Assembly: GCA_937895825.1 (NCBI GenBank)
Contig: CALBKP010000093.1
Location: 1-47,031, forward strand
DNA length: 47,031 bases
DNA from: an uncultured Alistipes sp.
GTDB lineage: Bacteria; Bacteroidota; Bacteroidia; Bacteroidales; Rikenellaceae
Direction: 5' to 3'
Position numbers and translations under genes: made by a program. The notes beneath the pieces were generated by a model that saw nothing but the letters and a program-made list of their open reading frames with translations, had not been told where the DNA came from and did not search any database. This document shows positions 5,823-14,854 of the stretch, one piece after another. Within the stretch, counting starts at the first letter, position 1; each line of letters opens with the position of its first letter.

Positions 5823-8648
5823 TTACCTATTATCCAACATCTTACGCAGATACTGTCCCGTATAGCTTGTCTCCACCTGCATTATCTCCTCGGGCGTACC
5901 CTCGGCAACAACTTGGCCACCGTCGCCACCTCCCTCGGGTCCCATATCTATAATCCAGTCGGCAACCTTGACTACATCCAGGTTATGCTCAATGACAATA
6001 GCCGTATTGCCGCAATCTACCAGACGGTTAATCACGCCCAAGAGCTGACGTATATCCTCAAAGTGCAGGCCCGTGGTCGGTTCATCAAGGATATAGAGCG
6101 TACGTCCTGTCTCGCGCTTAGCAAGCTCCGCAGCAAGCTTTATGCGCTGCGACTCACCACCCGAGAGCGTTGTACATGGCTGACCCAATGTAAGATAACC
6201 GAGACCCACCTCCTGAATGGCACGCAGCTTCTGATAAATCGAGGGGATATGCTCAAAGAACTCAACGGCCATGTTTATAGTCATATCCAACACATCGTTG
6301 ATACTCTTACCCTTATACTTAACCTCCAGCGTCTCGCGATTATAACGACGACCACCACACGCCCTACACTTAACATAAACGTCGGGCAGGAAGTTCATCT
6401 CGATAGTCTGGTGTCCCGCACCACGGCACTCCTCGCAACGGCCGCCCTTGACGTTGAACGAAAAGCGACCCGCCTTATATCCACGAATCTGGGCATCGGG
6501 TGTCTGCTCGAAGAGCTTGCGTATATCGGCAAAGACATTTGTATACGTTGCGGGGTTGCTTCGTGGCGTACGACCGATGGGCGACTGATCGACAACGACG
6601 AGCTTGTCTATATGCTCCACACCCTCCAACGCCTCATACTTCAGCGGCTGATCCAACGAGCGATACAAAATACGCGAGAGGATAGGTCTAAGCGTGCCGT
6701 TTATAAGCGAAGACTTACCCGAGCCCGAGACACCCGTAACGCAGACGAACTTACCGAGCGGAATCCTTACGTCCACGTTTTTGAGATTGTGTCCCTCGGC
6801 ACCACGCAGCGTTAGCCACTGGCCACTTCCCTCTCTGAGCGGTTGCATGCGCTCAATCTTACGACGGCCAGTAAGATAGTCCGCTGTGATGCTGTCACTT
6901 TTGCATATATCCTCGAACGTACCCGCAGCCACAATCTTACCGCCACGACGGCCTGCCAATGGGCCTACATCGACGATATAATCGGCCGAGCGCATCATAT
7001 CCTCATCGTGCTCAACGACGACAACGGAGTTACCAGCATCACGCAGACTACGAAGGCTCTCAATCAGTCGATGGTTGTCCCTCTGATGAAGGCCAATGCT
7101 CGGCTCATCGAGGATATACAATACGTTGACTAGTTTCGATCCTATCTGCGTTGCAAGCCTTATGCGCTGTGCCTCTCCACCCGATATTGTACGCGACGCG
7201 CGAGAGAGCGACAGGTAGCCCAAGCCTACGTCTACAAGAAAGCCCGTACGCTCACTTATCTCCTTGACGATATCGCGGGCGATAGCGCGCTCCTTATCGT
7301 TGAGCCACTCGTCAATATGTTCTATCCACTTCTTAAATTCAATTATCGAAAGTGCCGACACCTCGGCAATATTCTTGTCACCTATACGGAAGTGTAGCGA
7401 CTCGGGCTTAAGACGCGTGCCACCACACGCAGGGCACGTTTGCATCACGAGGAACTGATCTCTCCACTTCTGCCCGCGCTTCGACTCCTCGTCGACGTTA
7501 CGCATGATCCACTCAGAAAGACCCATCCACTGGCATAGCTGATTACCACCGAGCGACGAGAACTCAGAGAGGTTGATGGTCATAGGCTCCGCATCACCAT
7601 ACAAGATGGCATTCATACCCTCCTGCGAGATGGTGTCGATGGGGTCATCAATCGTGAAGTCGTAGCGACGACCCAGCATATCCATCATAGCAAAGAGCAT
7701 GTTATTATGGTACTTGCCCAGGGGCTCGATACCGCCATCGCGCAGCGACATAGAGCCATCAGGGACAATCTTTTGCAGATCGAACACAGCCCTCTCACCC
7801 AAGCCATTACACTCGGGGCATGCGCCCTTAGGCGAGTTAAACGAGAAGGTGTGAGGTTCAGGCTCAGCGAATGCCTCGCCCGTAGTGGGACACATCAGGT
7901 TACGCGAGTAGTAGCGCAACCCCTCGGTTGCATAATCGTAAAGTATCATCGTACCCTTACCCTGGCGCATAGCCTCAGCCATTGACGATAGCATACGCTC
8001 ACGATGAGCCTCACCAACAACCAAGCGGTCGATGACCATATCAATAGTATGAATCTTGTATCTGTCGAGCTTCAATCCTGCCGAAAATTCACGTATCTCG
8101 CCATCAATGCGGGCATATATATAGCCCTTACGCGACATCGTCTCGAATAGCTCGCGGTAGTGACCCTTACGCCCCTTAACCACCGGTGCCATAAATGCTA
8201 CCCTACGGCCATCGAAGCCATTGATCATCAGGCGGCATATCTCCTCGTCGGAATAGCGCACCATCTGTTCGCCTGTATGCGGTGAGTAGGCTCGCGAGGC
8301 ACGGGCATACAACAGACGCAAGAAGTCGTTAATCTCCGTTACTGTACCCACCGTCGAGCGAGGGTTTTTGTTGGTTGTCTTCTGCTCAATGGCAACCACG
8401 GGGCTCAGTCCCGTGATATGGTCGACATCGGGGCGCTCCATATTACCAACAAACTGGCGGGCATAGGCCGAGAGTGTCTCCATATAGCGACGCTGACCCT
8501 CGGCGTATATCGTATCGAACGCTAACGACGACTTACCCGAGCCAGAAAGACCGGTAATCACAACAAGTGAGTCGCGCGGGATGGTGACATCCACATTCTT
8601 CAGGTTATGCACCCTCGCACCAGTTACCTCTATCTGCTTATTTGCCAT
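5823..8648 (-). CDS. uvrA: Excinuclease ABC subunit A
   Basis: A 941-residue DNA-damage sensor ATPase of nucleotide excision repair. It has two ABC modules, with Walker A GLSGSGKSSLAFDTIYAEGQ near residue 33 and GVSGSGKSSLINGTL in the second half, each followed by its own signature (TISGGEAQRIRLATQIG and TTLSGGESQRIKLAAELAK). Zinc-finger cysteines are visible in CPECNGLG, CPACGGTR and CEECRGAGHQ...CRACGGRR. The length is the usual one. It is the last gene of a minus-strand run (cvfB-methyltransferase-nitrilase-tauE-uvrA), 3 bp after tauE. uvrC lies about 3.3 kb away, head to head with that run. Confidence 0.98.
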   Translation of the reverse strand: MANKQIEVTGARVHNLKNVDVTIPRDSLVVITGLSGSGKSSLAFDTIYAEGQRRYMETLSAYARQFVGNMERPDVDHITGLSPVVAIEQKTTNKNPRSTVGTVTEINDFLRLLYARASRAYSPHTGEQMVRYSDEEICRLMINGFDGRRVAFMAPVVKGRKGHYRELFETMSRKGYIYARIDGEIREFSAGLKLDRYKIHTIDMVIDRLVVGEAHRERMLSSMAEAMRQGKGTMILYDYATEGLRYYSRNLMCPTTGEAFAEPEPHTFSFNSPKGACPECNGLGERAVFDLQKIVPDGSMSLRDGGIEPLGKYHNNMLFAMMDMLGRRYDFTIDDPIDTISQEGMNAILYGDAEPMTINLSEFSSLGGNQLCQWMGLSEWIMRNVDEESKRGQKWRDQFLVMQTCPACGGTRLKPESLHFRIGDKNIAEVSALSIIEFKKWIEHIDEWLNDKERAIARDIVKEISERTGFLVDVGLGYLSLSRASRTISGGEAQRIRLATQIGSKLVNVLYILDEPSIGLHQRDNHRLIESLRSLRDAGNSVVVVEHDEDMMRSADYIVDVGPLAGRRGGKIVAAGTFEDICKSDSITADYLTGRRKIERMQPLREGSGQWLTLRGAEGHNLKNVDVRIPLGKFVCVTGVSGSGKSSLINGTLRPILSRILYRSLDQPLKYEALEGVEHIDKLVVVDQSPIGRTPRSNPATYTNVFADIRKLFEQTPDAQIRGYKAGRFSFNVKGGRCEECRGAGHQTIEMNFLPDVYVKCRACGGRRYNRETLEVKYKGKSINDVLDMTINMAVEFFEHIPSIYQKLRAIQEVGLGYLTLGQPCTTLSGGESQRIKLAAELAKRETGRTLYILDEPTTGLHFEDIRQLLGVINRLVDCGNTAIVIEHNLDVVKVADWIIDMGPEGGGDGGQVVAEGTPEEIMQVETSYTGQYLRKMLDNR

Positions 8649-8651
8649 CGT

Positions 8652-9449
8652 CTAAAGCATATTTGAGAGCATCGTCTGCAACGATATCCAACCCATAAGG
8701 TCGATAAACGACACCACGATAATAGCCAGCGTAAACCACTTAACAAACTTCACGCCCCAGCTCACCACCCAGTGTGATGCAACCACTGCACCGAGGATGT
8801 TACCCACGCCATGGAGCAGACCTGCGACATAATCTACCTGACCATTGTACATAAACACCGCAAGCGCAAAGGGCATAGATATAAATATCACACATCCCTT
8901 CAATACATTCGCCGTGACGATGTCGAGATTCATTGTCCAGATGGTAACGGCGAGGATCAAGAAGCCGAGGCCGATATATATGTATCCACCGTAAAATCCC
9001 ACAAAGAAGAAGAGCAGGTAGTGCCACCAACGTATCTTTAGCTCGTGACCCTTATTCTCTGGTGTTTTATTACGGTCAAGGATAAGGTAGACAAGTATAA
9101 CTGCCAGCACGACACTAAGACATATCTTGAATGTTGCCTCGCTGACATCTATTGCAAACAATGAGCCTGCAATAGTACCAAGGATTGTTGGAATGCCTAA
9201 GCGAAGGCTATTCTTGATGTCAAGCATATTCTTACGCATAAAGGCAATCGTGGCCGATAGGTTCTGCATCACCACGGCGATACGGTTCGTACCGTTGGCG
9301 ACAGCCACCGGCATACCCATAGCCATAAAGAGTGCCATCGTTATTACCGAGCCACCGCCACCAAGCGTATTGATGACACCAACAACAATACCCGATACGA
9401 GTAGCAATATTACCTCATTCATGCCAAAATCCTGAAACAACTCCACCAT
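8652..9449 (-). CDS. TauE/SafE-family membrane exporter
   Basis: A multi-spanning inner-membrane protein (about 265 residues) of the sulfite exporter TauE/SafE family, members of which move small organosulfur or carboxylate anions. The N-terminal repeat has the family hallmark GIVVGVINTLGGGGSVITMALF, and the second half repeats the pattern with FVGFYGGYIYIGLGFLIL. I prefer the ATG at 9449; an in-frame GTG at 9458, 1 nt after the nitrilase stop, is an alternative. It is tightly packed between nitrilase and uvrA. Substrate unknown. Confidence 0.85.
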   Translation of the reverse strand: MVELFQDFGMNEVILLLVSGIVVGVINTLGGGGSVITMALFMAMGMPVAVANGTNRIAVVMQNLSATIAFMRKNMLDIKNSLRLGIPTILGTIAGSLFAIDVSEATFKICLSVVLAVILVYLILDRNKTPENKGHELKIRWWHYLLFFFVGFYGGYIYIGLGFLILAVTIWTMNLDIVTANVLKGCVIFISMPFALAVFMYNGQVDYVAGLLHGVGNILGAVVASHWVVSWGVKFVKWFTLAIIVVSFIDLMGWISLQTMLSNML

Positions 9450-9459
9450 ACCAATCACA

Positions 9460-10215
9460 TTATAACATTACATAATCATCGGCATCAACTGCCACATTAA
9501 AGCGTCCTCTGAAGAGCGACAAAGCATCCATATCCATCTCCGCAACAGCCACACTCTCCCTATTTTCAAGGTCAACGATCGTACGGCCATAAGCATCAAT
9601 CACAGCCGAATCACCAGCATACTCCAAACCAGGCTCTGCACCTATGCGGTTAACACCAACTACGTAGGCCTGATTCTCCATGGCACGCGCTCGGAGCAAC
9701 GTACGCCATACCTCCCTACGAGGCTTTGGCCACAAAGCAGAGTAGATGATAGCATCGTAGTCACCACGCTGACGGCTCCACACCGGAAAACGTAGGTCGT
9801 AGCATATCTCCAACAAATACCTAACGCCGCGCCACTCAACAACCTTACGCTCCATGCCACGTGCGAAGTGCTCTGCCTCGCCACCGATAGAGAATAGGTG
9901 ATGTTTATCGTACCACTCCACCTCGCCCGTAGGCTTCACGAAATAGAGTCGGTTGAAGAATTGCCCATTCTCGCGTACTATCACCGAACCTACGATGGCG
10001 GCATCAATCTGCTTAGCAACAACCAGCATCCAACGAAGCGTGCGGCCATCATCAGCGACACCCTCAGGCTCAGTAACAAAGCCCGTCTGAAACATCTCCG
10101 AGAGGACGACGACATCGGCCTCAACATCCGCCAGCATAGTCTCCAACTGCTGGAAGTTACGCTCCACATCACACCAGACGATATCGCGCTGCACAATGGC
10201 TACTCTGCTCTTCAT
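9460..10215 (-). CDS. Carbon-nitrogen hydrolase (nitrilase superfamily, omega-amidase-like)
   Basis: A 251-residue nitrilase-superfamily amidase. The Glu-Lys-Cys catalytic triad is visible as Glu40 (VVLSEMF), Lys104 (WYDKHHLF) and Cys138 (LEICYDLRFP). Overall it looks like the YafV/NIT2 branch, whose known members hydrolyse the amide of 2-oxoglutaramate or related omega-amides. It sits 4 bp downstream of the methyltransferase gene and its stop lies next to the tauE start, so the genes are probably co-transcribed. The exact substrate is not shown by sequence. Confidence 0.88.
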   Translation of the reverse strand: MKSRVAIVQRDIVWCDVERNFQQLETMLADVEADVVVLSEMFQTGFVTEPEGVADDGRTLRWMLVVAKQIDAAIVGSVIVRENGQFFNRLYFVKPTGEVEWYDKHHLFSIGGEAEHFARGMERKVVEWRGVRYLLEICYDLRFPVWSRQRGDYDAIIYSALWPKPRREVWRTLLRARAMENQAYVVGVNRIGAEPGLEYAGDSAVIDAYGRTIVDLENRESVAVAEMDMDALSLFRGRFNVAVDADDYVML

Positions 10216-10219
10216 ACCT

Positions 10220-10978
10220 CTACTTCGTTGCTATGTAAAATAGGTCGAAGCATCTATTATCAACGCTCTGCAACCTATAATCCTCCATACGTATCGCCTC
10301 CGTAAGCGTTGTATTCTTAGCGTGCAGACGACGGCGATTAAGTCTATTCATCACATCGTAAGGCAGTTGCAGAATCCAACGCGGCAACCACCACTGCATG
10401 CGAAATAAATCGAAGCGCATGATGCGATACACCGACTCACGATTCTTCTCGTAATACTCCCACACGCGCTCATTGCCCGCAACGCCGAGAGTCTCAACGC
10501 CCTCAAAGTCAACAAACAAGGCTTTAAACTCTTCGGCCGTATACTCCCTCACATGCCATGGATTACGCGTCAGAGACATTGGCTTATTCGGCGTGCTGAC
10601 AATAAACTTACCCCCCTTGCGCAACACCCTGCGCACCTCGGCGACAAAGGCTCGATCACGCTTGATATGCTCGATCACCTGAAACGACACCACGCAGTCG
10701 AATGACTCATCCTCAAATGGTAGCGGGGGCACCTTAGCCTCGCGGAACTCCACGTTCTGGGGCATGGGTGGCAGATCCTCGGAGCGCGTCTTATCTACCG
10801 TCACGAAGCTCTCGGCACTCGGGGCAATAATCTCCACACCATAGCCCGTGCCCGTGCCTATCTCAAGCACACGACCACCGACACGTCGCGCCGCCTCGAC
10901 GTATGCCAATCTTGAACGTTGAAACACGAAGTTATCCGACACCTCGCGCGATACCCTCTCTGCCGTCTTAAGAGCCAT
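10220..10978 (-). CDS. Class I SAM-dependent methyltransferase
   Basis: A 252-residue Methyltransf_11-type enzyme. Motif I is VLEIGTGTGYG (37-47). An acidic residue follows beta2 (FVTVDKTRS), and the motif IV region reads FDCVVSFQVIEHIKRD. VLRKGGKFIVSTPNKP is the usual post-motif strand-turn. The C-terminal 70 residues are basic and partly hydrophobic (LFRMQWWLPRWILQLPYDVM), which could mean membrane contact or a lipid-like substrate. It lies 2 bp after the cvfB stop, in the same run. Substrate unknown. Confidence 0.82.
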   Translation of the reverse strand: MALKTAERVSREVSDNFVFQRSRLAYVEAARRVGGRVLEIGTGTGYGVEIIAPSAESFVTVDKTRSEDLPPMPQNVEFREAKVPPLPFEDESFDCVVSFQVIEHIKRDRAFVAEVRRVLRKGGKFIVSTPNKPMSLTRNPWHVREYTAEEFKALFVDFEGVETLGVAGNERVWEYYEKNRESVYRIMRFDLFRMQWWLPRWILQLPYDVMNRLNRRRLHAKNTTLTEAIRMEDYRLQSVDNRCFDLFYIATK

Positions 10979-10980
10979 GG

Positions 10981-11820
10981 TTACCTCTTTATTACCTCGA
11001 TACCAAACTCCGTCTGTCGTATCTTACCCTGCTTTAGCAGCATTCCCAAAGCACGCTTAAAGACCTTCTTGCTCATACCCGTAAGGCGAGCTACGGCCTG
11101 CGGGTCGCTATGGTCATTGACCGAGAGAACGCCACCGTGCTCCTTAAGCATCTTTTCGAGCTTTACGACCGATGTCTCCACCTCAGCCAAGCCCTGCTGC
11201 TGGAGACTCACATCGATACGCATATCCTCCGTAATCTTACGTACCCAGCCACGACATCTATCGCCCACACGTATCGGGCGGAAGAGTTGGTTTTTGTATA
11301 TCATAGCCCAGTGGCGGTTGTCAATAACCACTCGGTAGCCAATAGGTGTCTCAAAGGCTACCAACACATCTACCTCATCACCAACCTTGACCGTAAGCGG
11401 ATCGTCATTATAGATAAAGGGCTTGATTTTGTTCGTTGCCACGCAGCGGCCAGTTCGCTCATCGACGTACATATATACCACCGTAAGCTGACCTGCGATA
11501 ACACCTCCCTGCTGGTTACGGTTGGGCAAGAATAGGTGCTTACCCGAGAGTCCCCAGTCGAGGAATGCACCGTGGATGCTCTTATCCACAACCTTAAGTG
11601 CAGCGACCTCGCCAACCTTAATCAGTGGCTTCTCAGTAGATGCTACGAGGCGATCCTCCGAGTCGTGGTAAACAAATACCTCAACCTCGTCACCCTCCTT
11701 CATATCGAGCCTCGTAAAACGGTTGGGTAGCAACACCTCCGCGCCCTCATCATCCTTGAGATAGAGTCCGAAGTCCGATATGCGAGCTACCGTGAGTCGC
11801 TGTATTTCACCTGTTCTCAT
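10981..11820 (-). CDS. cvfB: CvfB-family S1-like RNA-binding protein
   Basis: A 279-residue protein of the CvfB/YitL family. It contains serial S1-like OB domains: MRTGEIQRLTVARISDFGLYL at the start, EVAALKVVDKSIHGAFLDWGL in the middle, RVGDRCRGWVRKITEDMRIDV later. A C-terminal winged helix (about 220-279) includes DPQAVARLTGMSKKVFKRALG. Characterised homologues bind RNA and influence gene expression. It is the first gene of the uvrA run and its start faces uvrC across 89 bp. A minus-strand TATCTTTA at 11845-11852 is a plausible -7 box. Confidence 0.88.
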   Translation of the reverse strand: MRTGEIQRLTVARISDFGLYLKDDEGAEVLLPNRFTRLDMKEGDEVEVFVYHDSEDRLVASTEKPLIKVGEVAALKVVDKSIHGAFLDWGLSGKHLFLPNRNQQGGVIAGQLTVVYMYVDERTGRCVATNKIKPFIYNDDPLTVKVGDEVDVLVAFETPIGYRVVIDNRHWAMIYKNQLFRPIRVGDRCRGWVRKITEDMRIDVSLQQQGLAEVETSVVKLEKMLKEHGGVLSVNDHSDPQAVARLTGMSKKVFKRALGMLLKQGKIRQTEFGIEVIKR

Positions 11821-11895
11821 AATTCAATAATATTTGTAAGCGTGTAAAGATAGTGAAAATTTATGAAAGAATGAAGCAGATATCATATTTTTTCA

Positions 11896-11903
11896 TAACT
11901 TTG
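11896..11903 (+). promoter_or_regulatory. Predicted -7 box for uvrC (possible leaderless start)
   Basis: TAACTTTG, a full match to TAnnTTTG, ends only 6 bp before the uvrC ATG at 11910, so the transcript would begin at or within a few bases of the start codon. The -33 position is poor. The divergent cvfB -7-like box is about 45 bp away. Confidence 0.55.
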
Positions 11904-11909
11904 CGATAA

Positions 11910-13733
11910 ATGGATATAGTTCGTCAACATATAAAGGAACAAGTCGCTGCGCTGCCACACTCACCAGGGGTATATCAGTTTGTCGATCGTAATGGCGTGA
12001 TTATCTACGTGGGCAAGGCCAAGGATTTGCGTAAGCGTGTGTCATCGTACTTCGTCGAGAATCGCGACCACTCGGCCAAGGTTATAGTCTTGGTGAAGCA
12101 GATCGTTGACATTCGACATATCGTTGTCGATAGTGAGCAGGATGCCCTACTTCTCGAAAATTCGCTCATCAAGAGTCTACAACCACGCTACAACATACTC
12201 CTCAAGGATGACAAGACATATCCCTGGATAGTCATTCGCCGCGAGCCCTTCCCGCGCGTGCAGTCCACCAGACAACTTGTGCGCGACGGCTCGCAATATT
12301 TTGGCCCTTACGGCTCGATATCGACACAACGCTCCGTCTTGGAGTTTATTCGCGATGTAGTTCCATTAAGAACGTGCAAACTGAACCTCTCGGCCGAAAG
12401 CATACGCCGCGGAAAGCACACGGTATGCCTACAATACCACCTCGGCAACTGCAAGGCTCCATGCATTGGCAGGGAGAGCGAGGAGGAGTATGCCGAGAGC
12501 ATAGCTCTCGTGCAGTCGATACTAAAGGGCGACTTACGTCCTGTTCGCAAGTGGCTCGAAGAGGAGATGATGCGTGCCGCAAGCGAGCTAAAGTTTGAAA
12601 CAGCAGAGCGTTATAAACAGCGACTCAAGTCACTTGAGGATTATCAATCGCGCTCCGTGATTGTCAGCTCTAAGATTGTGGATAGCGATGTATTCTCGCT
12701 CTTAAAGGATGATGACGTTGTTTATTGCAACTTCCTCAGCATACGTCACGGCTCGATTGTCGCCGTGCAGACAATACGTATGACCCCAGGCGTAGAGGCT
12801 ACCGATGAGGAGCTTCTGTCTCGCGCTATACAACACATCGTTAGCACCCTCTCGGTGGAACTTGCACGCGAGGTGATAGTACCGATAATACCCTCGGCTG
12901 CAATACTATTCGACGGCATCACCTTCACCACCCCCAAGCGTGGCGAGAAGGTCGACCTACTTGAGTTCTCGATGCGAAGTGCGCGTATCTACCGCGCCGA
13001 GCTGATGAAGAACCTTGAAATAAAGAATCCAGAGCGACACACCGAGCGACTGATGCGTACCATGCAGCGCGAACTGCACCTCGACCGTGAGCCACGCCAT
13101 ATAGAGTGCTTCGACAACTCTAACCTTCAGGGTACCAATCCAGTAGCATCGTGCGTGGTGTTCCGTAATGGTAAGCCTTCACGCAAGGAGTATCGTCACT
13201 TCAACATCAAGAGTGTCGAGGGTCCCGACGACTTCGCCTCGATGCGCGAGATTATATATCGACGCTACTCACGCCTCCTAAGCGAGGGGGCCGCGCTTCC
13301 AGATCTGATTATCGTCGATGGAGGTAAGGGTCAGCTATCGAGTGCCTACGCCATACTCAAGGAGTTAGGCATCGAGAAGCGCGTACCCATCGTTGGACTT
13401 GCCAAGAGATTAGAGGAGGTGTTCTACCCTGGCGACCCCGAGCCATATTACCTCACACGTACGGGTGAGCCGCTTAAGGTTGTATGCCACATCCGTGACG
13501 AGGCGCACCGCTTCGGCATCACTTTCCACCGCCATAAGCGCACAAAGTCGTTTATCGACAGCGAGCTAAGCCATATCCCTGGCATTGGGGACAAGAGCCT
13601 TACTGCACTACTGCGCAGGTTCCGCACCGTAAATGCCGTGCGTAACGCCACTTTGAAGGAGCTTAGCGAGGTCGTGGGTGAGAGCCGCGCGAAGGCGATA
13701 AAGTCGTATTTTGACGATAAAATAGAGTCATAG
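11910..13733 (+). CDS. uvrC: Excinuclease ABC subunit C
   Basis: A 607-residue dual-incision nuclease of nucleotide excision repair. Domains in order: GIY-YIG nuclease from about residue 15 (LPHSPGVYQFVDRNG, IIYVGKAKDLRKRVSSYF); a four-cysteine cluster around 155-190 (RTCKLN, VCLQYHLGNCKAPC); a UVR helix pair (SELKFETAERYKQRL); the RNase H-like endonuclease (IECFDNSNLQG, LIIVDGGKGQLSSA); and tandem helix-hairpin-helix motifs at the end (LSHIPGIGDKSLTALLRRF). The start at 11910 gives the normal short lead before LPHSPGVY, and no alternative ATG is available. It is head to head with the operon that ends in uvrA. Confidence 0.97.
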   Translation: MDIVRQHIKEQVAALPHSPGVYQFVDRNGVIIYVGKAKDLRKRVSSYFVENRDHSAKVIVLVKQIVDIRHIVVDSEQDALLLENSLIKSLQPRYNILLKDDKTYPWIVIRREPFPRVQSTRQLVRDGSQYFGPYGSISTQRSVLEFIRDVVPLRTCKLNLSAESIRRGKHTVCLQYHLGNCKAPCIGRESEEEYAESIALVQSILKGDLRPVRKWLEEEMMRAASELKFETAERYKQRLKSLEDYQSRSVIVSSKIVDSDVFSLLKDDDVVYCNFLSIRHGSIVAVQTIRMTPGVEATDEELLSRAIQHIVSTLSVELAREVIVPIIPSAAILFDGITFTTPKRGEKVDLLEFSMRSARIYRAELMKNLEIKNPERHTERLMRTMQRELHLDREPRHIECFDNSNLQGTNPVASCVVFRNGKPSRKEYRHFNIKSVEGPDDFASMREIIYRRYSRLLSEGAALPDLIIVDGGKGQLSSAYAILKELGIEKRVPIVGLAKRLEEVFYPGDPEPYYLTRTGEPLKVVCHIRDEAHRFGITFHRHKRTKSFIDSELSHIPGIGDKSLTALLRRFRTVNAVRNATLKELSEVVGESRAKAIKSYFDDKIES

Positions 13734-14007
13734 ATGGCGACATTTCGCCCTGTATTTTGGTCGTTTCACCGCACAGCTCATCAACGTTTTTTTGACGCTT
13801 CAAACGCCATAACTCACTCTGTGGCATAGATTTTGCCAAACGAAAGCAAGAATTTCGAGCGAGGAGGCATAACGTCAAAAGAACGATAATATTTTGCAGT
13901 TTGCAAATTTATTCATACCTTGCAATCGAAAACAAAGTTTATTAACCACTAAAAACCGCATTGCCTATCGAAGAAATTCTGCTCTTGAACCAATAAAATA
14001 GGAGAGT
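13734..14007 (+). promoter_or_regulatory. Gap upstream of the ECF sigma gene, with a possible promoter
   Basis: A 274-bp non-coding stretch. TTTG at 13893-13896 is followed after 19 nt by TACCTTGC at 13916-13923, an imperfect Bacteroidetes-type promoter that would leave a leader of about 80 nt. No strong terminator hairpin is seen after uvrC, only a weak GCCATA/TGTGGC pairing near 13810. Nothing else was recognised. Confidence 0.35.
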
Positions 14008-14592
14008 ATGAACGTTACAGCATTGAGCGATCGTGTATTGCTTAATAATTACCTTTCGGGAGATAGGAGTGCTATATCTGAACTTATCGAGCGTCATTCG
14101 CGACGCGTGCGTAGCTATATCGGTATGATGGTCAAAGATGACGACATCGCCGATGATATCTTCCAAGAGACATTTATCAAGGCTGTGAAGGTTATTGACG
14201 AGGGTCGCTATACCGACTCTGGCAAGTTCCTATCATGGGTGTTGCGTATAGCCCACAACCGCGTTCTCGACCACTTCCGCCGCGAGAAGTCAAGTCGTCA
14301 GATTAACGAGTCGGAGGCAGGGTACGATGTTATTGGCACATTGCGCTTTGCCGAGCCAACCACCGAGGACGACATGGTACACGGCGAGATGGAACAGACA
14401 ATACGCGACCTCATCGGCCTACTTCCTGAGGAGCAGCAGGAGGTGGTACGTCTGCGCTACTACTCGAAGCTATCGTTCCAGGAGATTGCCGAGCAGACGG
14501 AGGTAAGCATAAACACCGCCCTCGGACGTATGCGTTACGCCCTTATCAACCTACGCAGGATGATTAAGGAGAAAAATATCGTATTAAATTAA
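14008..14592 (+). CDS. ECF-type RNA polymerase sigma factor
   Basis: A 194-residue sigma-70 family factor with the ECF two-domain layout. The sigma2 region contains DDDIADDIFQETFIKAVKV and GKFLSWVLRIAHNRVLDHFRRE (about 50-95). The sigma4 HTH contains LPEEQQEVVRLRYYSKLSFQEIAEQTEVSINTALGRMRYAL (about 140-180; shown here in its key parts LPEEQQEVV, SFQEIAEQT, TALGRMRYAL). No FecR-like or ZAS anti-sigma gene follows, only a 48-codon ORF, so how it is controlled is unclear. It is not next to a SusC/TonB system. Its targets cannot be read from the sequence. Confidence 0.93.
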   Translation: MNVTALSDRVLLNNYLSGDRSAISELIERHSRRVRSYIGMMVKDDDIADDIFQETFIKAVKVIDEGRYTDSGKFLSWVLRIAHNRVLDHFRREKSSRQINESEAGYDVIGTLRFAEPTTEDDMVHGEMEQTIRDLIGLLPEEQQEVVRLRYYSKLSFQEIAEQTEVSINTALGRMRYALINLRRMIKEKNIVLN

Positions 14593-14689
14593 CTTGGATG
14601 CACAATATAGGCAAACCCACGTGCGTTAATAGTGCAAACAACTCTTCCAAAGCGACGAGAATAGCATTATTAACATTTTAACGAGAGCG

Positions 14690-14836
14690 ATGCCTATGAG
14701 TGAAATCGACCCACGTACATTACAACTTTACAACGAGGAGAACTACCTATTTAACGACGTAGCGTGTGGCGAGGCCGACCTACTTATGTTGGACACTTAC
14801 CTCACAGATCTCTTCAAAACAAAACAATGCCAATAA
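14690..14836 (+). CDS. Putative 48-residue acidic protein downstream of the sigma factor
   Basis: An ORF too short for usual gene calling. It reads MPMSEIDPRTLQLYNEEN at the start, continues YLFNDVACGEADLLML and ends KTKQCQ; a second ATG at 14696 is possible. It is acidic, has no membrane segment and lies 97 bp after the sigma stop on the same strand. The last codons overlap the left arm of the terminator hairpin, a compact layout. It could be a small sigma-associated regulator, but no family is recognised and chance is not excluded. Confidence 0.45.
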   Translation: MPMSEIDPRTLQLYNEENYLFNDVACGEADLLMLDTYLTDLFKTKQCQ

Positions 14837-14851
14837 CAATTGGCATTGTTT
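14819..14851. terminator. Bidirectional terminator after the sigma operon and the EamA gene
   Basis: A perfect 13-bp inverted repeat (AAAACAATGCCAA at about 14820-14832, TTGGCATTGTTTT at 14839-14851) with a 6-nt loop. A/T tails on both sides suit the two convergent transcripts. Confidence 0.88.
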
Positions 14852-14854
14852 TAT

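Noticed and set aside
5817..6815. A 332-residue ORF on the plus strand
   Set aside because: It is entirely antisense to the uvrA 3' end, has no recognisable family and follows from the codon usage of uvrA.
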